From Portulaca oleracea (taxonomy: Eukaryota > Streptophyta > Magnoliopsida > Caryophyllales > Portulacaceae), in contig CM055872.1 of the NCBI GenBank assembly GCA_029582165.1, positions 49,365,695 to 49,429,694 of the forward strand: a DNA stretch of 64,000 nt. Reading direction: 5' to 3'. Both the position numbers and the translations under genes were made by a program. The notes beneath the pieces are model-generated. The model saw nothing but the letters and a program-made list of their open reading frames with translations, was not told the DNA's origin and searched no databases. Shown one piece after another: positions 33,251-43,692 of the stretch; the stretch's first letter is position 1, and every line of letters begins with the position of its first letter.

Positions 33251-34658
33251 TGATAAGTCGTTTTTATATAGAATTTTGTAGGGCTCAAAACATGTCAGTT
33301 TCATGCTTTTTATATCCGAAATCCCGTATTTTTATGTCAATTTCTGTGATTTATACACTTGTTCGCGAGATTGGTGTGTTTTGCAGGAATTAGTGGAATT
33401 ATATCAAAAAGCTTGAAAAAATGGAGGAAAAGTGGGAAAAATCAAAGAAAACAAAAAAGGGAGTTGAAGAAGAAGAAAGAACGGCCCAGATTGCCACGAC
33501 CCAAATCCAGTTAAGGCGGAGGAATGAAACACAGCCAGCGCCTCGTCAGAAGCTTTAGAGGCCGAACAAAACCAAAACGCAGCCAGCGCCCATTCGCGGA
33601 AGATTCTCACTTTTTGGACAAAACGCAGCCAACGTTTTGTTCCCTAGCCCAGCCCTATAAAAGGGATTTATATCGGCCGTTTGAAGGAGGCCCACGTTTT
33701 AGTATAGGTTTTATTTTGCTAGTTCTCTCCCTTTGGGGAGAAATTAAGCGAACAATATTTTAGTTTATTTCACACGCCGTTTAGATTAGGGTTCTTGATT
33801 ATTTTCCTCCTTTCGGGGAGCCGCTCTAGTAGTTTAGGAACAAAAGAAGAAGAGAAGGAGATCGATTTGGGTGACACAAAGAGATCGAATTCAATGACTC
33901 GGATGTTCGGTTTAATTTCTATTCTCTTTATATTTTGTTATTCAGTTTTTATTATCGCTTTCTTAGTTTTTATTATGAGTAGCTAAATTCCCTTTCTTTG
34001 GGGGATAAACTCGATGTCTTTTGATTGAATTTGAATACAGTCTCGGTGTTAGGTTATCCTTTTATTCGTTTAATCTACATGTATTGTATGTCATGGTAAT
34101 TTGGCAACAGAACGACAGTTTGAGTCTTTACCTGGTTTTAGATTCTCGACAACAGAACGACAGTTGGAGTCTTGAATTGGAAGGCGTAGATTGAATAGGT
34201 TTAGAAAATAGTTAGACATAATGATTCTTGCCTAGGGTCAATTTATAATCAGTTTTTATCTTTGACTAAATTAAATAGTTAGAAATAATGTTTAGTTTAA
34301 TCACTGTAACTCACCTAGGATCGAAAGATCGAAGTGATAAGGCCTAGAAAGATTATAGACCCGAATTATCTTGTTACCTGCACCGGGATTGTTGATAATT
34401 TGATTGATTGACTAGAGTAGACTCCCCTAAACTCTTTTAATTATTTGGTTGAATCTTTTAATTTCCTGCTTCCTTAGTTAATTATCTGAATCATTACCCA
34501 AAACCCTTTGATCGACCTAGCATCCTTTGTAGTGAACTAGTTTAGTGCGTAGTTGAACACAAGTCCCTGAGAGAGAACGATATTTTATTACTACACAGAC
34601 CTGTACACTTGCGATACACAAACACCTATACGTTTTAGGTCTGTCATCGTGCTTGTCA
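33251..34658 (+). mobile_element. Probable solo LTR, Tat/Athila-like
   Basis: It starts TGATAAGTCG and can be ended at CTTGTCA (34652-34658), an inverted match of 6 of 7. It has a TATA box TATAAAAG (33656-33663) preceded by three spaced copies of CAGCCARCG (33532, 33580, 33626). A downstream duplication CAACAGAACGACAGTT lies at about 34104 and 34150. No matching 5-bp target duplication and no interior were found, so the boundaries are provisional. Confidence 0.5.
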
Positions 34659-34736
34659 TGAACAATTTAGTATATCCTAGTTCAGATATTACCTTAGTGT
34701 AAATGTAGTTTTTAATGGAACTAGATATTGCCGGGT

Positions 34737-34752
34737 GGGGGGGGGGGGGGGG
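34737..34752. repeat. Poly-G run
   Basis: Sixteen consecutive G. The length may be unreliable in the assembly. The flanking 34659-36929 (2.3 kb) has no long ORF and no recognisable element. Confidence 0.9.
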
Positions 34753-36929
34753 AGGTTGTGATATTATGAGTTTTTCTTTCAAAGAAAATTTTATGTACCC
34801 CTTACATACAATCTGTAAATGATGGATATCTCTCCATCTAGGTTCAACTTGAGATGCCTTATAAGCAAATGACCATGCTAAACTAACTCACCTTGGTGTC
34901 ACTAAGTTGCATGATGATACTCATGGTGATATATGGGATGCTCAATGTAAGGATTCAAGGATAAGATAATGCCTTAGTTTCCATTTCAAGATGTCAAGGC
35001 AATTTGTATCTTGATGAATAAGCTTAGTAAAAATATCCAAGACCACTTTGGGATGATTCTTGTTCTTCTAAACTTCTTGAAGGTTCACTTGTTGAGTTTT
35101 TGTTTCAACAAGTTAAAGTTCAGACCACAAACTTGGGATTGCCAAGGTCCTTTAACAGAATTTGCTTGGTAGAATGATTTTGGCCTTGAAACTTTCCTAG
35201 CTCAAGCAAATGGTGGATGGACATTTCCCACTTGATTTCCTACTTGAGTAGCCATCCAAGCAGCTTCCTAAATCAAGCACACAACCTTCTCATTGATTTG
35301 ACCCAATTAGAAAAGAGATGAAGGTCAAACCTTACTCCTATTAGATAGTCAAGAGGTGCACTTGGAAAAGCATCTTTCTAGGAAACTTTTCTGCTACTTG
35401 ATAAGCTAGTGTTTCCATGATTATATTTATGAATTACTTTTTCCAAGTGGTAGTTGTGAATTAGTTAAGTTAAGAAATCATTTGTCTAGTTAACCATCTA
35501 GGTTATGCTTAACCATAGATTAGCTTGATGTTTGACAGATTTCTAACTTTGAAGGAAACCTCTTTTGGTTAAAGAGTTTGACTATTTACATCCTTGTTTC
35601 TAGCCATTGTAAGATGGAATGAATGAATGAAATTTAGTTGAGCTTTACTCAATGGCAAGAGTGGATTCTCTTAGGTTAAATTTCTTGATGCTTATCTCTA
35701 ATAATGGCCGGTTTGAGTATTTATTATTTAAGGTTCTTAGTTACTTTCTTAGTAGTGCTTTTATCCTTGAGAGTAACTACGAGGTCATTAATTTCTAACC
35801 GATGTAGTTCAATGTAGGTTCCTTGGAGTGGTGATCTTTAAGGTCAAAACTGAGATCTTTGGGTGTGCTTTGGCTTATTTAGGTATCTAAGTTTTGTTGA
35901 ACCCTTGAGTGTTGATAGTAGTGATTTCTTATCCATTAAATTTTCAGTTTAATTCTTTGCTTTCTAAGTGTGGATTCTTAATAAATATCATTTCTGATTT
36001 CTCCCCCACTTCTTTCTCTCTTTAAAACCATAAAAACACAAAACAACATTTTGCCCAAATTTCCCATAAAGTCATTGATATTGATTCGTGCCTTAGAAAT
36101 TTAGGGCTTGCACTTGTGCTTTGAATAGCCTAACTACGTCCTTGATATCATTAAGACCCTTGACTAATTAAGCTGAATTTATGTCCTTGGGTTGTTTGAT
36201 TCACATTGCGGTCAAGGTAGAGTTGGTTTCAATTACTTCGCTCTTATTGCTAAAGAAGCTTTAATATCTTAATGTTCCACTTGAATTGACTCCATTTTGA
36301 GTTACTAGTTCAAGGACCTTAGCAATGACCTTGACTATACACTGTCCTTGGTCGACGGGTACATTAATAAGGCTTGCTCATAGTAACCACTAAGGTAGGG
36401 GTCTAAAGGGCATACTTACCTAAATGCAAACAAGCAAAAGGTGGTTTTGTTCATGATGGTTAATAGGAGTTGGTAGATGTACTAATTTTTCACAATTGTG
36501 TAAACCATCTTTCATTTACTTAGAAATAGCCTATTTGGTATATGTGTATGTTGTGTAGTTTATTAGGTTATATCAACACATAACGCAATCACAAATTCCT
36601 TGATAACAAACAGTGGTTGTGACGATGATAGTAAGCATATGAACAATTATCAATTTCATGCAAGCAATGAATGCAATATTCATATGAATACACGAGGAAG
36701 TAATATGAAATACGTTTGAGTGCGGTTTGGGAAATTCAAATGTAGGTAGTCTTGCCCCTATGAACAACAACTCATGAAGAGATTGACTCTAGCTTATCCA
36801 AAAAAAAAATGAAAAACCACTTTGGGAAACCACGAAAGACAGTGAAAGAAAACCTAGTTGGAATGCAAGAGATGAAAAAGTACCAAGAAAAGAAAAAGCT
36901 TGTTAGAGTAAGAAACTATATACCAATGT

Positions 36930-38478
36930 TGATGTATGCAAGGTCGCTAGGATCAGAGTGATGACCTCACAGACACCAAGCGGACACACAACACTGGAAT
37001 TCTTGGACCTCACAATGGATAATCGAATGGAAACAACTCCAAAATAGGGGATAATCAATAAGAATCGAATGGATGAAATGGGTGAGGTGTGAAATAAGAT
37101 CAGATGAGCTAGAACTTCACAAATAACCTCCTCCAATATAGAACCCAATTCACCACGCACCAAATAACATCAAATGAATTAAAATGGATAATGAAGGATG
37201 GGAAAACAGACTTGAGTTCAAGCTGATACAGGCACACCACAGCTAGACATCAAGGGCAATGGACTTGATGACCTCAATGGATACAGGCACACCACCATCG
37301 AAGCTACCAAGCTCTACACCAACCACAAGGATTGCCAAATCCTTGATACTGTAGTAGAATTAATCCAATTTGAGAGTTTAACGTCACTCACAAACAAGAG
37401 GCTCAATAAGGCACTCAATTCTCATATTTCATATATCAAATTGTTTTTTACAATGACCTCACAGTGGGTGTATATATATAGCCCAGCTGAAATATATATA
37501 GCCCAGCTGATATATCTTGCTTAATTAGCTAATTACATCAGAAAAAGATGATATGTAACTAACTTAGGAAGCTTCTAGAGCAATAATAATGAGGGCTAAC
37601 AAAAGCGTCACACATGGCATCTTCATGAAGCTTCTAAAACAATTGGAAGGCTCTAGAAACATCACACATGGTGCTTTCTTGTTGGAGCAGTATTCCTCAC
37701 GTGGGCAAGGCTGGATAATCACCTCACGAGCTGGAAGGACCTCAACAGCTCGAAAGTGACGTCTTCATAGAGGGCCTCAATGACAAACACCTCACTGAAT
37801 TGGAAAGACCTCAACAACTCAGGAAGTGAAGTCAAAAAGGTGCAAATAGTCTTCCTCCCGTAGGGAACGTCCTTGGACGTCCAAATTCTTAGCAGACTCA
37901 ATATGGAGGTCCTCATGCGCATCTTCATATTCCATAAAAGATTAATGACATCTAATAAACAGAAGATGACACATCCCAAGTGAAAAGACCAAAAGGACCT
38001 TGCTGAAACACCAAAAGACAAGTTGATCCCGAATGAGGTCCTCATGCACGTACCCAGATTGCAATAGTTGTGCAGAATGCAAACGACCTCCAAATGGATC
38101 AACCTTTGGCATTTAGAATGTCTTAGTAACACACTTCCTTGAGATCCAAAGAGAAGAGAAACACAAACCAAGTTGAAAAGAACAATCAGCTCCAGATAAA
38201 AACGTCCTCAATATCCAGATAAACGTCCTCAATGCATGCCCAGGTTGAAATAGTTATGTGGAACTCAAATAACCTTCGGACCATGTAAGCTTGGACATTA
38301 TGAATGACCTCCAAGGGACCACATGTGAGTGAGGCCTCAATTCTAAAGTGTTGAGACAATAAGGATGGCCTCACATCAGGTGGATGACCTTTGATATAGT
38401 CAAGGATCTTCTGGGATTCATGGATGGCCTCAAAGCATGCTGACACCAAATGAGGTTGTAAGGGCTGATCTCCATCAT
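36930..38478 (-). repeat. 3' LTR of element C
   Basis: 1549 bp. A tandem ATATATAGCCCAGCTGA duplication at 37468-37515 gives TATA-like sequence. The last 292 bp of ORF2 lie within it. Confidence 0.85.
37567..37660 (-). promoter_or_regulatory. Heat-shock-element-like modules in LTR C
   Basis: GGAAGCTTCTAGAG (37567-37580), TGAAGCTTCTAAAAC (37626-37640) and GGCTCTAGAAAC (37649-37660) contain alternating GAA/TTC units at 5-bp phase, as in heat shock elements. They lie 90-190 bp upstream of the AT-rich promoter region in the element sense. Function is inferred. Confidence 0.35.
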
Positions 38479-39976
38479 TCCCCCCAAGTTGAGAAAAGTT
38501 TGTCCTCAAACTTGGAAAGTCCTCTGGCACAGAATAATATGGCCTCGAAGACATACACCAAGAATAGTATGGCCTCAAAATAGCTACATGGAAGGTTGCA
38601 CTTCCACCAAGTTCATCCGAAAAATCCAACTTGTAAACATTGTTTCCCACCTTCCCAAGGACCTCAAAGGGACCTTCAGCTCTTGGAAACAACCTCGCTT
38701 TCCTCTTGGATCGAAATCTGTCCTTCTTTAGGTAGATCCAAACAAGATCTCCCGGCAGAAAACCCAACTTCTTCTTTTTCTTGTGAGTAAAATCATAAAA
38801 CTTAGCTGCCTTCTTTCGTTCATGGTGAAACTCATATTCAGGAGGTAAACCAGGTGGTTTTTCTTCCGGAAACACATAAGGATAGTGTTCCAAAAGATGG
38901 GTAAGGAGAGGGTGGCTATTTAAGGAGTTTGGGTTTGTGTTTTGGTTTAGGAGAATAAGGTCCTCAACCTTGTTAAGGATCTTCAGAAACCATAGGTTCA
39001 AGGATTGAAACCTAGGTTTGTGGGTTCTGAGGGTTGGCTCTTTTGTGGAGGGTAGTAATGTAGGAATAAAGGGGTATAGAAAGTAGGTTTGGAAACTCCC
39101 CTTTTGGAAAAGAAAGTTATTGGGTATGAGGGGTTTTTGTAGGGCTTTTGGGGTTATTTTGTGGGCTAAGGAAAGTGGGGGTTTTAATGGTGGGTTGATG
39201 GTAGGATTAATGACAAACCAAGGTTGGTAAGGAATGTGCATAACAGTGGTTGACTGTCCGCGGGGCCTCAAGACAGAACAATTGACAATTTGAGCAAAAT
39301 GATATGCGACATAGATGCTTTTCTTGCTAGACATGGTGAAGGTATGACACGACAATGTGCCTCCTAGCACAGCTTCCACAGTAAACATCCAAGGCATACT
39401 CCCCAATATAGAACAGATGATCAAGGCCTTAACAACATTCCACATTAATCCACAACAAGCATCATCAAGGTTCACAAAATCAAGATAATATGATTTCACT
39501 TCTATTCCACTATCTTGACTCAACCAAAGTTGTTTAATCGCGATAACTTTCTCAACACAACACCAAAGCACATGAAATTTCACAAAACATGCATTCATGA
39601 AACTCCAAAATATTCGCAAGTATGCTTCATTCATGCCCATCAAAATAATGTAGTAAGGAAATTCTCGAGATCCCATACCTTGACCAAAATATTGGACACC
39701 AATTAACTTGAAAATAATCAAGGTTGGATAATCAACATCACCAGTAAAAACAATGAGCTCCTCCATTGAACTTGCTGAGGGCTTGATACTCCATTCCTCA
39801 TATTTTGACCTCTTTCGTTTCCACCTCTTTCGTTTTGGTCTTCTTGTCACCTCCAAGTTCACCCATAGAAATGACCTTGGTTGGAAATAAACCAACTCAA
39901 CATTGAAGCCACTGGAAGCTTCATCCTCCATTCTCATCCTTATAGCACGCAAAGATGTCTTGTCATTCATCAGCAC
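38186..39976 (-). CDS. Element C ORF2: unknown domain fused to integrase tail, running into the 3' LTR
   Basis: This is an intact 596-codon frame from ATG 39974-39976. Residues about 45-62 are strongly basic (RRPKRKRWKRKRSKYEEW). Residues about 65-250 are rich in Trp, Cys, Phe and Met and match no family I know. Residues about 365-385 keep the motif FPEEKPPGLPP that normally precedes reverse transcriptase. Immediately after, the frame resumes in the integrase tail (LPGDLVWIYLKKDRF, then GPFEVLGKVGNNVYKLDF, the GPY/F SH3-like module). Residues about 500-596 are encoded by the LTR. Its start overlaps the ORF1 stop by 7 bp in another frame. The polymerase and integrase catalytic domains appear to have been deleted cleanly and in frame. 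Confidence 0.7.
   Translation of the reverse strand: MLMNDKTSLRAIRMRMEDEASSGFNVELVYFQPRSFLWVNLEVTRRPKRKRWKRKRSKYEEWSIKPSASSMEELIVFTGDVDYPTLIIFKLIGVQYFGQGMGSREFPYYIILMGMNEAYLRIFWSFMNACFVKFHVLWCCVEKVIAIKQLWLSQDSGIEVKSYYLDFVNLDDACCGLMWNVVKALIICSILGSMPWMFTVEAVLGGTLSCHTFTMSSKKSIYVAYHFAQIVNCSVLRPRGQSTTVMHIPYQPWFVINPTINPPLKPPLSLAHKITPKALQKPLIPNNFLFQKGSFQTYFLYPFIPTLLPSTKEPTLRTHKPRFQSLNLWFLKILNKVEDLILLNQNTNPNSLNSHPLLTHLLEHYPYVFPEEKPPGLPPEYEFHHERKKAAKFYDFTHKKKKKLGFLPGDLVWIYLKKDRFRSKRKARLFPRAEGPFEVLGKVGNNVYKLDFSDELGGSATFHVAILRPYYSWCMSSRPYYSVPEDFPSLRTNFSQLGGNDGDQPLQPHLVSACFEAIHESQKILDYIKGHPPDVRPSLLSQHFRIEASLTCGPLEVIHNVQAYMVRRLFEFHITISTWACIEDVYLDIEDVFIWS
38479..38489 (-). other. Polypurine tract, element C
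   Basis: On the minus strand CTTGGGGGGAA abuts the LTR start TGATGG. It lies inside ORF2 (encoding QLGG). Confidence 0.7.
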
Positions 39977-40554
39977 AATTGAGGTTCAGATTCTGCCAAT
40001 GTCATTGGCTGACAGAACCTTAAGGTCATTGACTGTGTCAAGGACAGACATTCCTCAACCTCCTCATCACAAACAGGTTCCTCCAAAGGTTCACACTCTT
40101 CTTCATCAAGATCTTCTACTTCCTCATCATATCTAGGATCTCTACCTCCTCTCCCGGATCCATTAAAGGGATCTTCCTCTTCTTCTTTCTCCTCTTCTTC
40201 CTCCTCTAACTCCTTATAATCTTCTTCATCTTCATACACATCAAAAATAGGAGGGTAATTAAAATCAACCTCGTTTTCATCCTCGTGTTTTGCCTCTTGA
40301 GATTGAACCTTAAAAGAAAAAATGGCCTCAACAACTTCTATCGCATCATGAATCTCCGGTTCCTCTCGAATTTGATGTTCTTCCTCTTGAATCAAAGGTG
40401 GTTCACATGACTTTCTGGGATTATAAATAAATTCATACCAAAATAAATCCATCTCCACTCGTAGAATATTGAGGTCACGTTTCAATCTCCTTAATCTCCT
40501 TGCCTCCTTCAAAATCTGCTCACTCTTTCGAGATGAAGACTTGTTGAAAGTCAT
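39970..40554 (-). CDS. Element C ORF1: acidic protein, gag position
   Basis: 194 codons from ATG 40552-40554 to the stop at 39970-39972. The N-terminus is basic and helical (SEQILKEARRLRRLKRDLN). The middle and C-terminus are extremely acidic, with ELEEEEEEKEEEEDPF and further Glu/Asp runs. It sits where gag should be, 260 bp inside the 5' LTR, but shows no capsid motif or zinc knuckle. Its product may be a highly diverged gag leader or an acquired sequence. The end overlaps ORF2, suggesting reinitiation or frameshifting. Confidence 0.6.
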   Translation of the reverse strand: MTFNKSSSRKSEQILKEARRLRRLKRDLNILRVEMDLFWYEFIYNPRKSCEPPLIQEEEHQIREEPEIHDAIEVVEAIFSFKVQSQEAKHEDENEVDFNYPPIFDVYEDEEDYKELEEEEEEKEEEEDPFNGSGRGGRDPRYDEEVEDLDEEECEPLEEPVCDEEVEECLSLTQSMTLRFCQPMTLAESEPQLC

Positions 40555-40559
40555 GGTTG

Positions 40560-40720
40560 CTGGGTTTTTTTTGGTAGCTATGTGTTTGGGATGATTTGGG
40601 ATGTGTTTAGGCTCAAAGAAATCTGAAACGAATCATCAAGGCTGCTGGGATTTTTTTGGGCTATGTGTTTGGGCTGATTTGGGACGGGTTTAGGCTCAAA
40701 GGGAATCAAAACTAACTCAC
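40560..40720. repeat. Tandem duplication in the element C leader
   Basis: GCTGGG(T/A)TTTTTTTGG...TATGTGTTTGGG...GGTTTAGGCTCAAAG occurs twice (about 40560 and 40648, period about 88 bp) between the ORF1 start and the primer site. Confidence 0.8.
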
Positions 40721-40814
40721 CAAGATGGTAGCTAGCTCTGCAACTTCATGAGGTGTTCAACTACTGCCCAACATCAAGAACAATACCAATATACTCCCTC
40801 CAGGTTGAAATTCA

Positions 40815-40826
40815 GCTCTGATACCA
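40815..40826 (-). other. Primer binding site, element C
   Basis: On the minus strand TGGTATCAGAGC, three bases from the 5' LTR end at 40830. Confidence 0.9.
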
Positions 40827-40829
40827 AGT

Positions 40830-41345
40830 TGATGTATGCAAGGTCGCTAGGATCAGAGTGATGACCTCACAGACACCAAGTGGACACACAACACTGGAAT
40901 TCTCGGACCTCACAATGGATAATCGAATGGAAACAACTCCAAAACAGGGGATAATCAATAAGAATCGAATGGATGAAATGGGTGAGGTGTGAAATAAGAT
41001 CGGATGAGCTAGAACTTCACAAATAACCTCCTCCAAGATAGAACCCGATTCACCACGCACCAAATAACATCAAATGAATTAAAATGGATAATGAAGGATG
41101 GGAAAACATACTTGAGTTCAAGCTGATACAGGCACACCACAGCTAGACATCAAGGGCAATGGACTTGATGACCTCAATGGATACAGGCACACCAAATTCA
41201 TTCCTCAATTCTGAAGTGTTGAGACAATAAGGATGGCCTCACATCAGGTGGATGACCTCTGATATAGTCAAGGACCTTCTGGGATTCATGGATGGCCTCA
41301 AAGCATGCTGACACCAAATGAGGTTGTGAGGGCTGATCTCCATCA
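40830..41345 (-). repeat. 5' LTR of element C, internally deleted
   Basis: 516 bp. It matches 36930-37290 and about 38330-38478 closely, but lacks the roughly 1 kb between them, including the promoter region. It ends GATCTCCATCA like the other LTR. Confidence 0.85.
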
Positions 41346-41844
41346 AATTTGCTCCGTGAAAGGGACAAGTAGCTAAAGTGCATATGCATAGCAAAATCAA
41401 ATAGAGGCTAAAATACAAGAAATCAACTCAAAGAACAATATCATTCCTCCATCACCCTACAACCTTATTGCTAGTCGGCTAAACCCTCCTATCTAGTGTC
41501 ATGTCCTCCGCTAACCCTAAGTGTCTTAGGTCTTCTCTTATCACCTTTCTCATGGACCTTTTATGTTTCCCACGCCCCCGATGCCCAAGAGGTATCCCAA
41601 TCCCTTCCCTCCTCATGATTGGGGCATCCTTGCTTCTTCTGAGAACATGCCTAAACACAAAAGGGTAGCTCTTGTTTGTCATGTTTGTTCATATACACAT
41701 TATAGAAACACAGTTCACCTAGCATATACACTAACAAAGGTTGTTATAATCAAGATCCTAGTTATGATTGAAATGAATAGTCATGTGCAAAGACACAAGA
41801 ATGAAGGCAGAATTGTATATTAACTAGTTTTCATTTTTATATAT

Positions 41845-43222
41845 TGTGTAAGGAACACATATTGGGAAAAGTTCCTTCCAACTTAAGTACTACAAAAACA
41901 AATCGAATGGAAAACACAATGAGTTTTATGTGAAACCAACTTAGGCAAGGTGTAAAATCCACGACTTTCCCTTAAAAGGATTTAATCCCTTTTCATTATA
42001 ACTCGGGATGGTTACAAAAACATGTTTCTCCCTCAAGTATTAAGACTCTTGTAACCTAAATTCTCATAGAAGCCTAACTTGTAATACAACTCCTCTAAAA
42101 GCTACAACCTAGTCTCATTAGGGTTTTTGTCTCTTACACAATCTCCTCAGGTCGGAACTGATTTAACCAAAGTTAAAAAGATAAGTTGACTTTGTGCCTC
42201 AAATATGATAGCTCTAATACAACTAGAAGATGCATAAGTTTAACCCCTTATACGCAAAAAATTCTGTAATCTCTTCAGATATCCCTCAAGTGAATTTATG
42301 AGTTCTTAACTCTTGATTTCAAATGAAAGTAACGAACCCTTTATATAGTGAGACTAACAAACTTAAAGGCTAAAGATTATGAAAGTATTTGAATCGGATT
42401 AAGATATGGAAACCACATCTGTATGCCTTGTCAACCACTTTAGATATTCTCACAAGATCTTCAACTATAATCTCTAATTCACATTAGGAAAGTTACTTTG
42501 TCTGAATATAAGTTGGTTCTTATATTTTCAATAACCTTTATTCTTGATAAACATGTTTCTAAACTCGTACTCAAGGTGCAGTTCCTAATAAGTGTTCCCT
42601 TCAATGTGTACACATTTAATATTAATCAAGTTGAGCTACCTTATTTGAATGAAGTGCACTGAATTGAGTAAAGCTGTAATTTTTCTCTCACATATAATAA
42701 TAAACTAGACACAAACAAGACTTTCTCTGATAGCTTTTTATTCATTACCCTTCAATCCATTATGGACTTGTATATTCTCAATTAAGCTCTTCTTGATCTT
42801 CTGAGTTTAAATCAATCATAAACTTGTGTTTTCTCAGTTACGTTCTTCCAGGTTCTCTGAGTTTCAAGAGGTTGCTCTTCTTCAATCTTATCACTAGGAA
42901 CTTCAGAAATAGATATCAACATCTTCGCTGAGAATTAGTTCTTTTGCTAGGTATCACTTTATTTAGGATTAATTGTTCCATCAAGGATCAATGGTTTTGC
43001 TTCCTAACTCGGTTATTCTTGTTTGCATATCAATGTACTGTATGCATGCATTCATTGCATTTTGCAATGGACATTCTAATGCTTAGTCACATTCAAGGTT
43101 TCCATCATCAAACGAATACTTTCAAACATTAGATCTTTTACCAAATATATCAATACATTTAAGCATTGGGGTGTCATCATCAGAGTACATATTTGAAAAC
43201 ATCCACATGAGTTATTCTAACA
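41845..43222 (+). repeat. Probable copia LTR (left edge uncertain)
   Basis: The right end ...TTATTCTAACA is followed after three bases by the primer site TGGTATCAAAGC (43226-43237) and then a copia gag start, which fixes the 3' LTR edge. The left edge is placed at TGTGTAAGGAAC only as the first plausible TG. No second LTR copy is present. 41351-41844 holds nothing recognisable. Confidence 0.45.
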
Positions 43223-43269
43223 ATTTGGTATCAAAGCATTACCCTCATAAATGAGTTAACATCTAGAGG

Positions 43270-43692
43270 AGGCCCTAAAGATGAATAACCAGCCAGAATT
43301 ATTGTTACAAGGCCACCATATTCCAATGAGAAGCACTACAACTTGTGGAAAACACGGATGCTGAAATACATTAAGTCGAAAGGTTTGTAGCTGTGGTTAG
43401 TTATCAAGACCTGCCCATGATGGAACTGAAGGATCAGGAAGGCAAGTCAAATGGTGTGTGAAGACTACCCCAATTCCTCATCAATCCCATGACAGGTCTA
43501 GACAAAGGGATTGCACATTTTGAAATGAAAATGAAAAAATTTCAACAACATTGGGATGACATTGAAGAGCAACACATCAATGACTCTATCGACACCCATA
43601 TGGTAGGTATCCGTTGGTTGAAATCCTTGATTGACTAATTATCTTTTATCTTAATTTGGCAGATAATCTGTGGAAAAATGAAAAAGTGATAA
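43270..43692 (+). pseudogene. Copia gag N-terminal remnant
   Basis: Translation near 43311 gives PPYSNEKHYNLWKTRMLKYI and KSKGL, the conserved start of Ty1/copia gag proteins, then stops and frameshifts. It is broken off at 43692 by insertion of element D. Confidence 0.6.

Larger units (their letters stand above)
36925..41350 (-). mobile_element. Element C: non-autonomous chromovirus derivative with two ORFs
   Basis: LTRs are 36930-38478 and 40830-41345 (the right one with an internal deletion of about 1 kb). Termini TGATGTATGC...CTCCATCA are as on the plus strand. The flanks AATGT (36925-36929) and AATTT (41346-41350) match at 4 of 5 bases. The primer site for initiator tRNA-Met is at 40815-40826 and the polypurine tract at 38479-38489. 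The interior carries an acidic 194-codon ORF and an overlapping 596-codon ORF, with no reverse transcriptase, RNase H or integrase core. Transposition would need enzymes from a related element such as B. Confidence 0.85.

Noticed and set aside
34659..36929. Possible decayed transposon between the solo LTR and element C
   Set aside because: I could not find gag, pol, TIR or LTR motifs, so no feature beyond the poly-G run is called.
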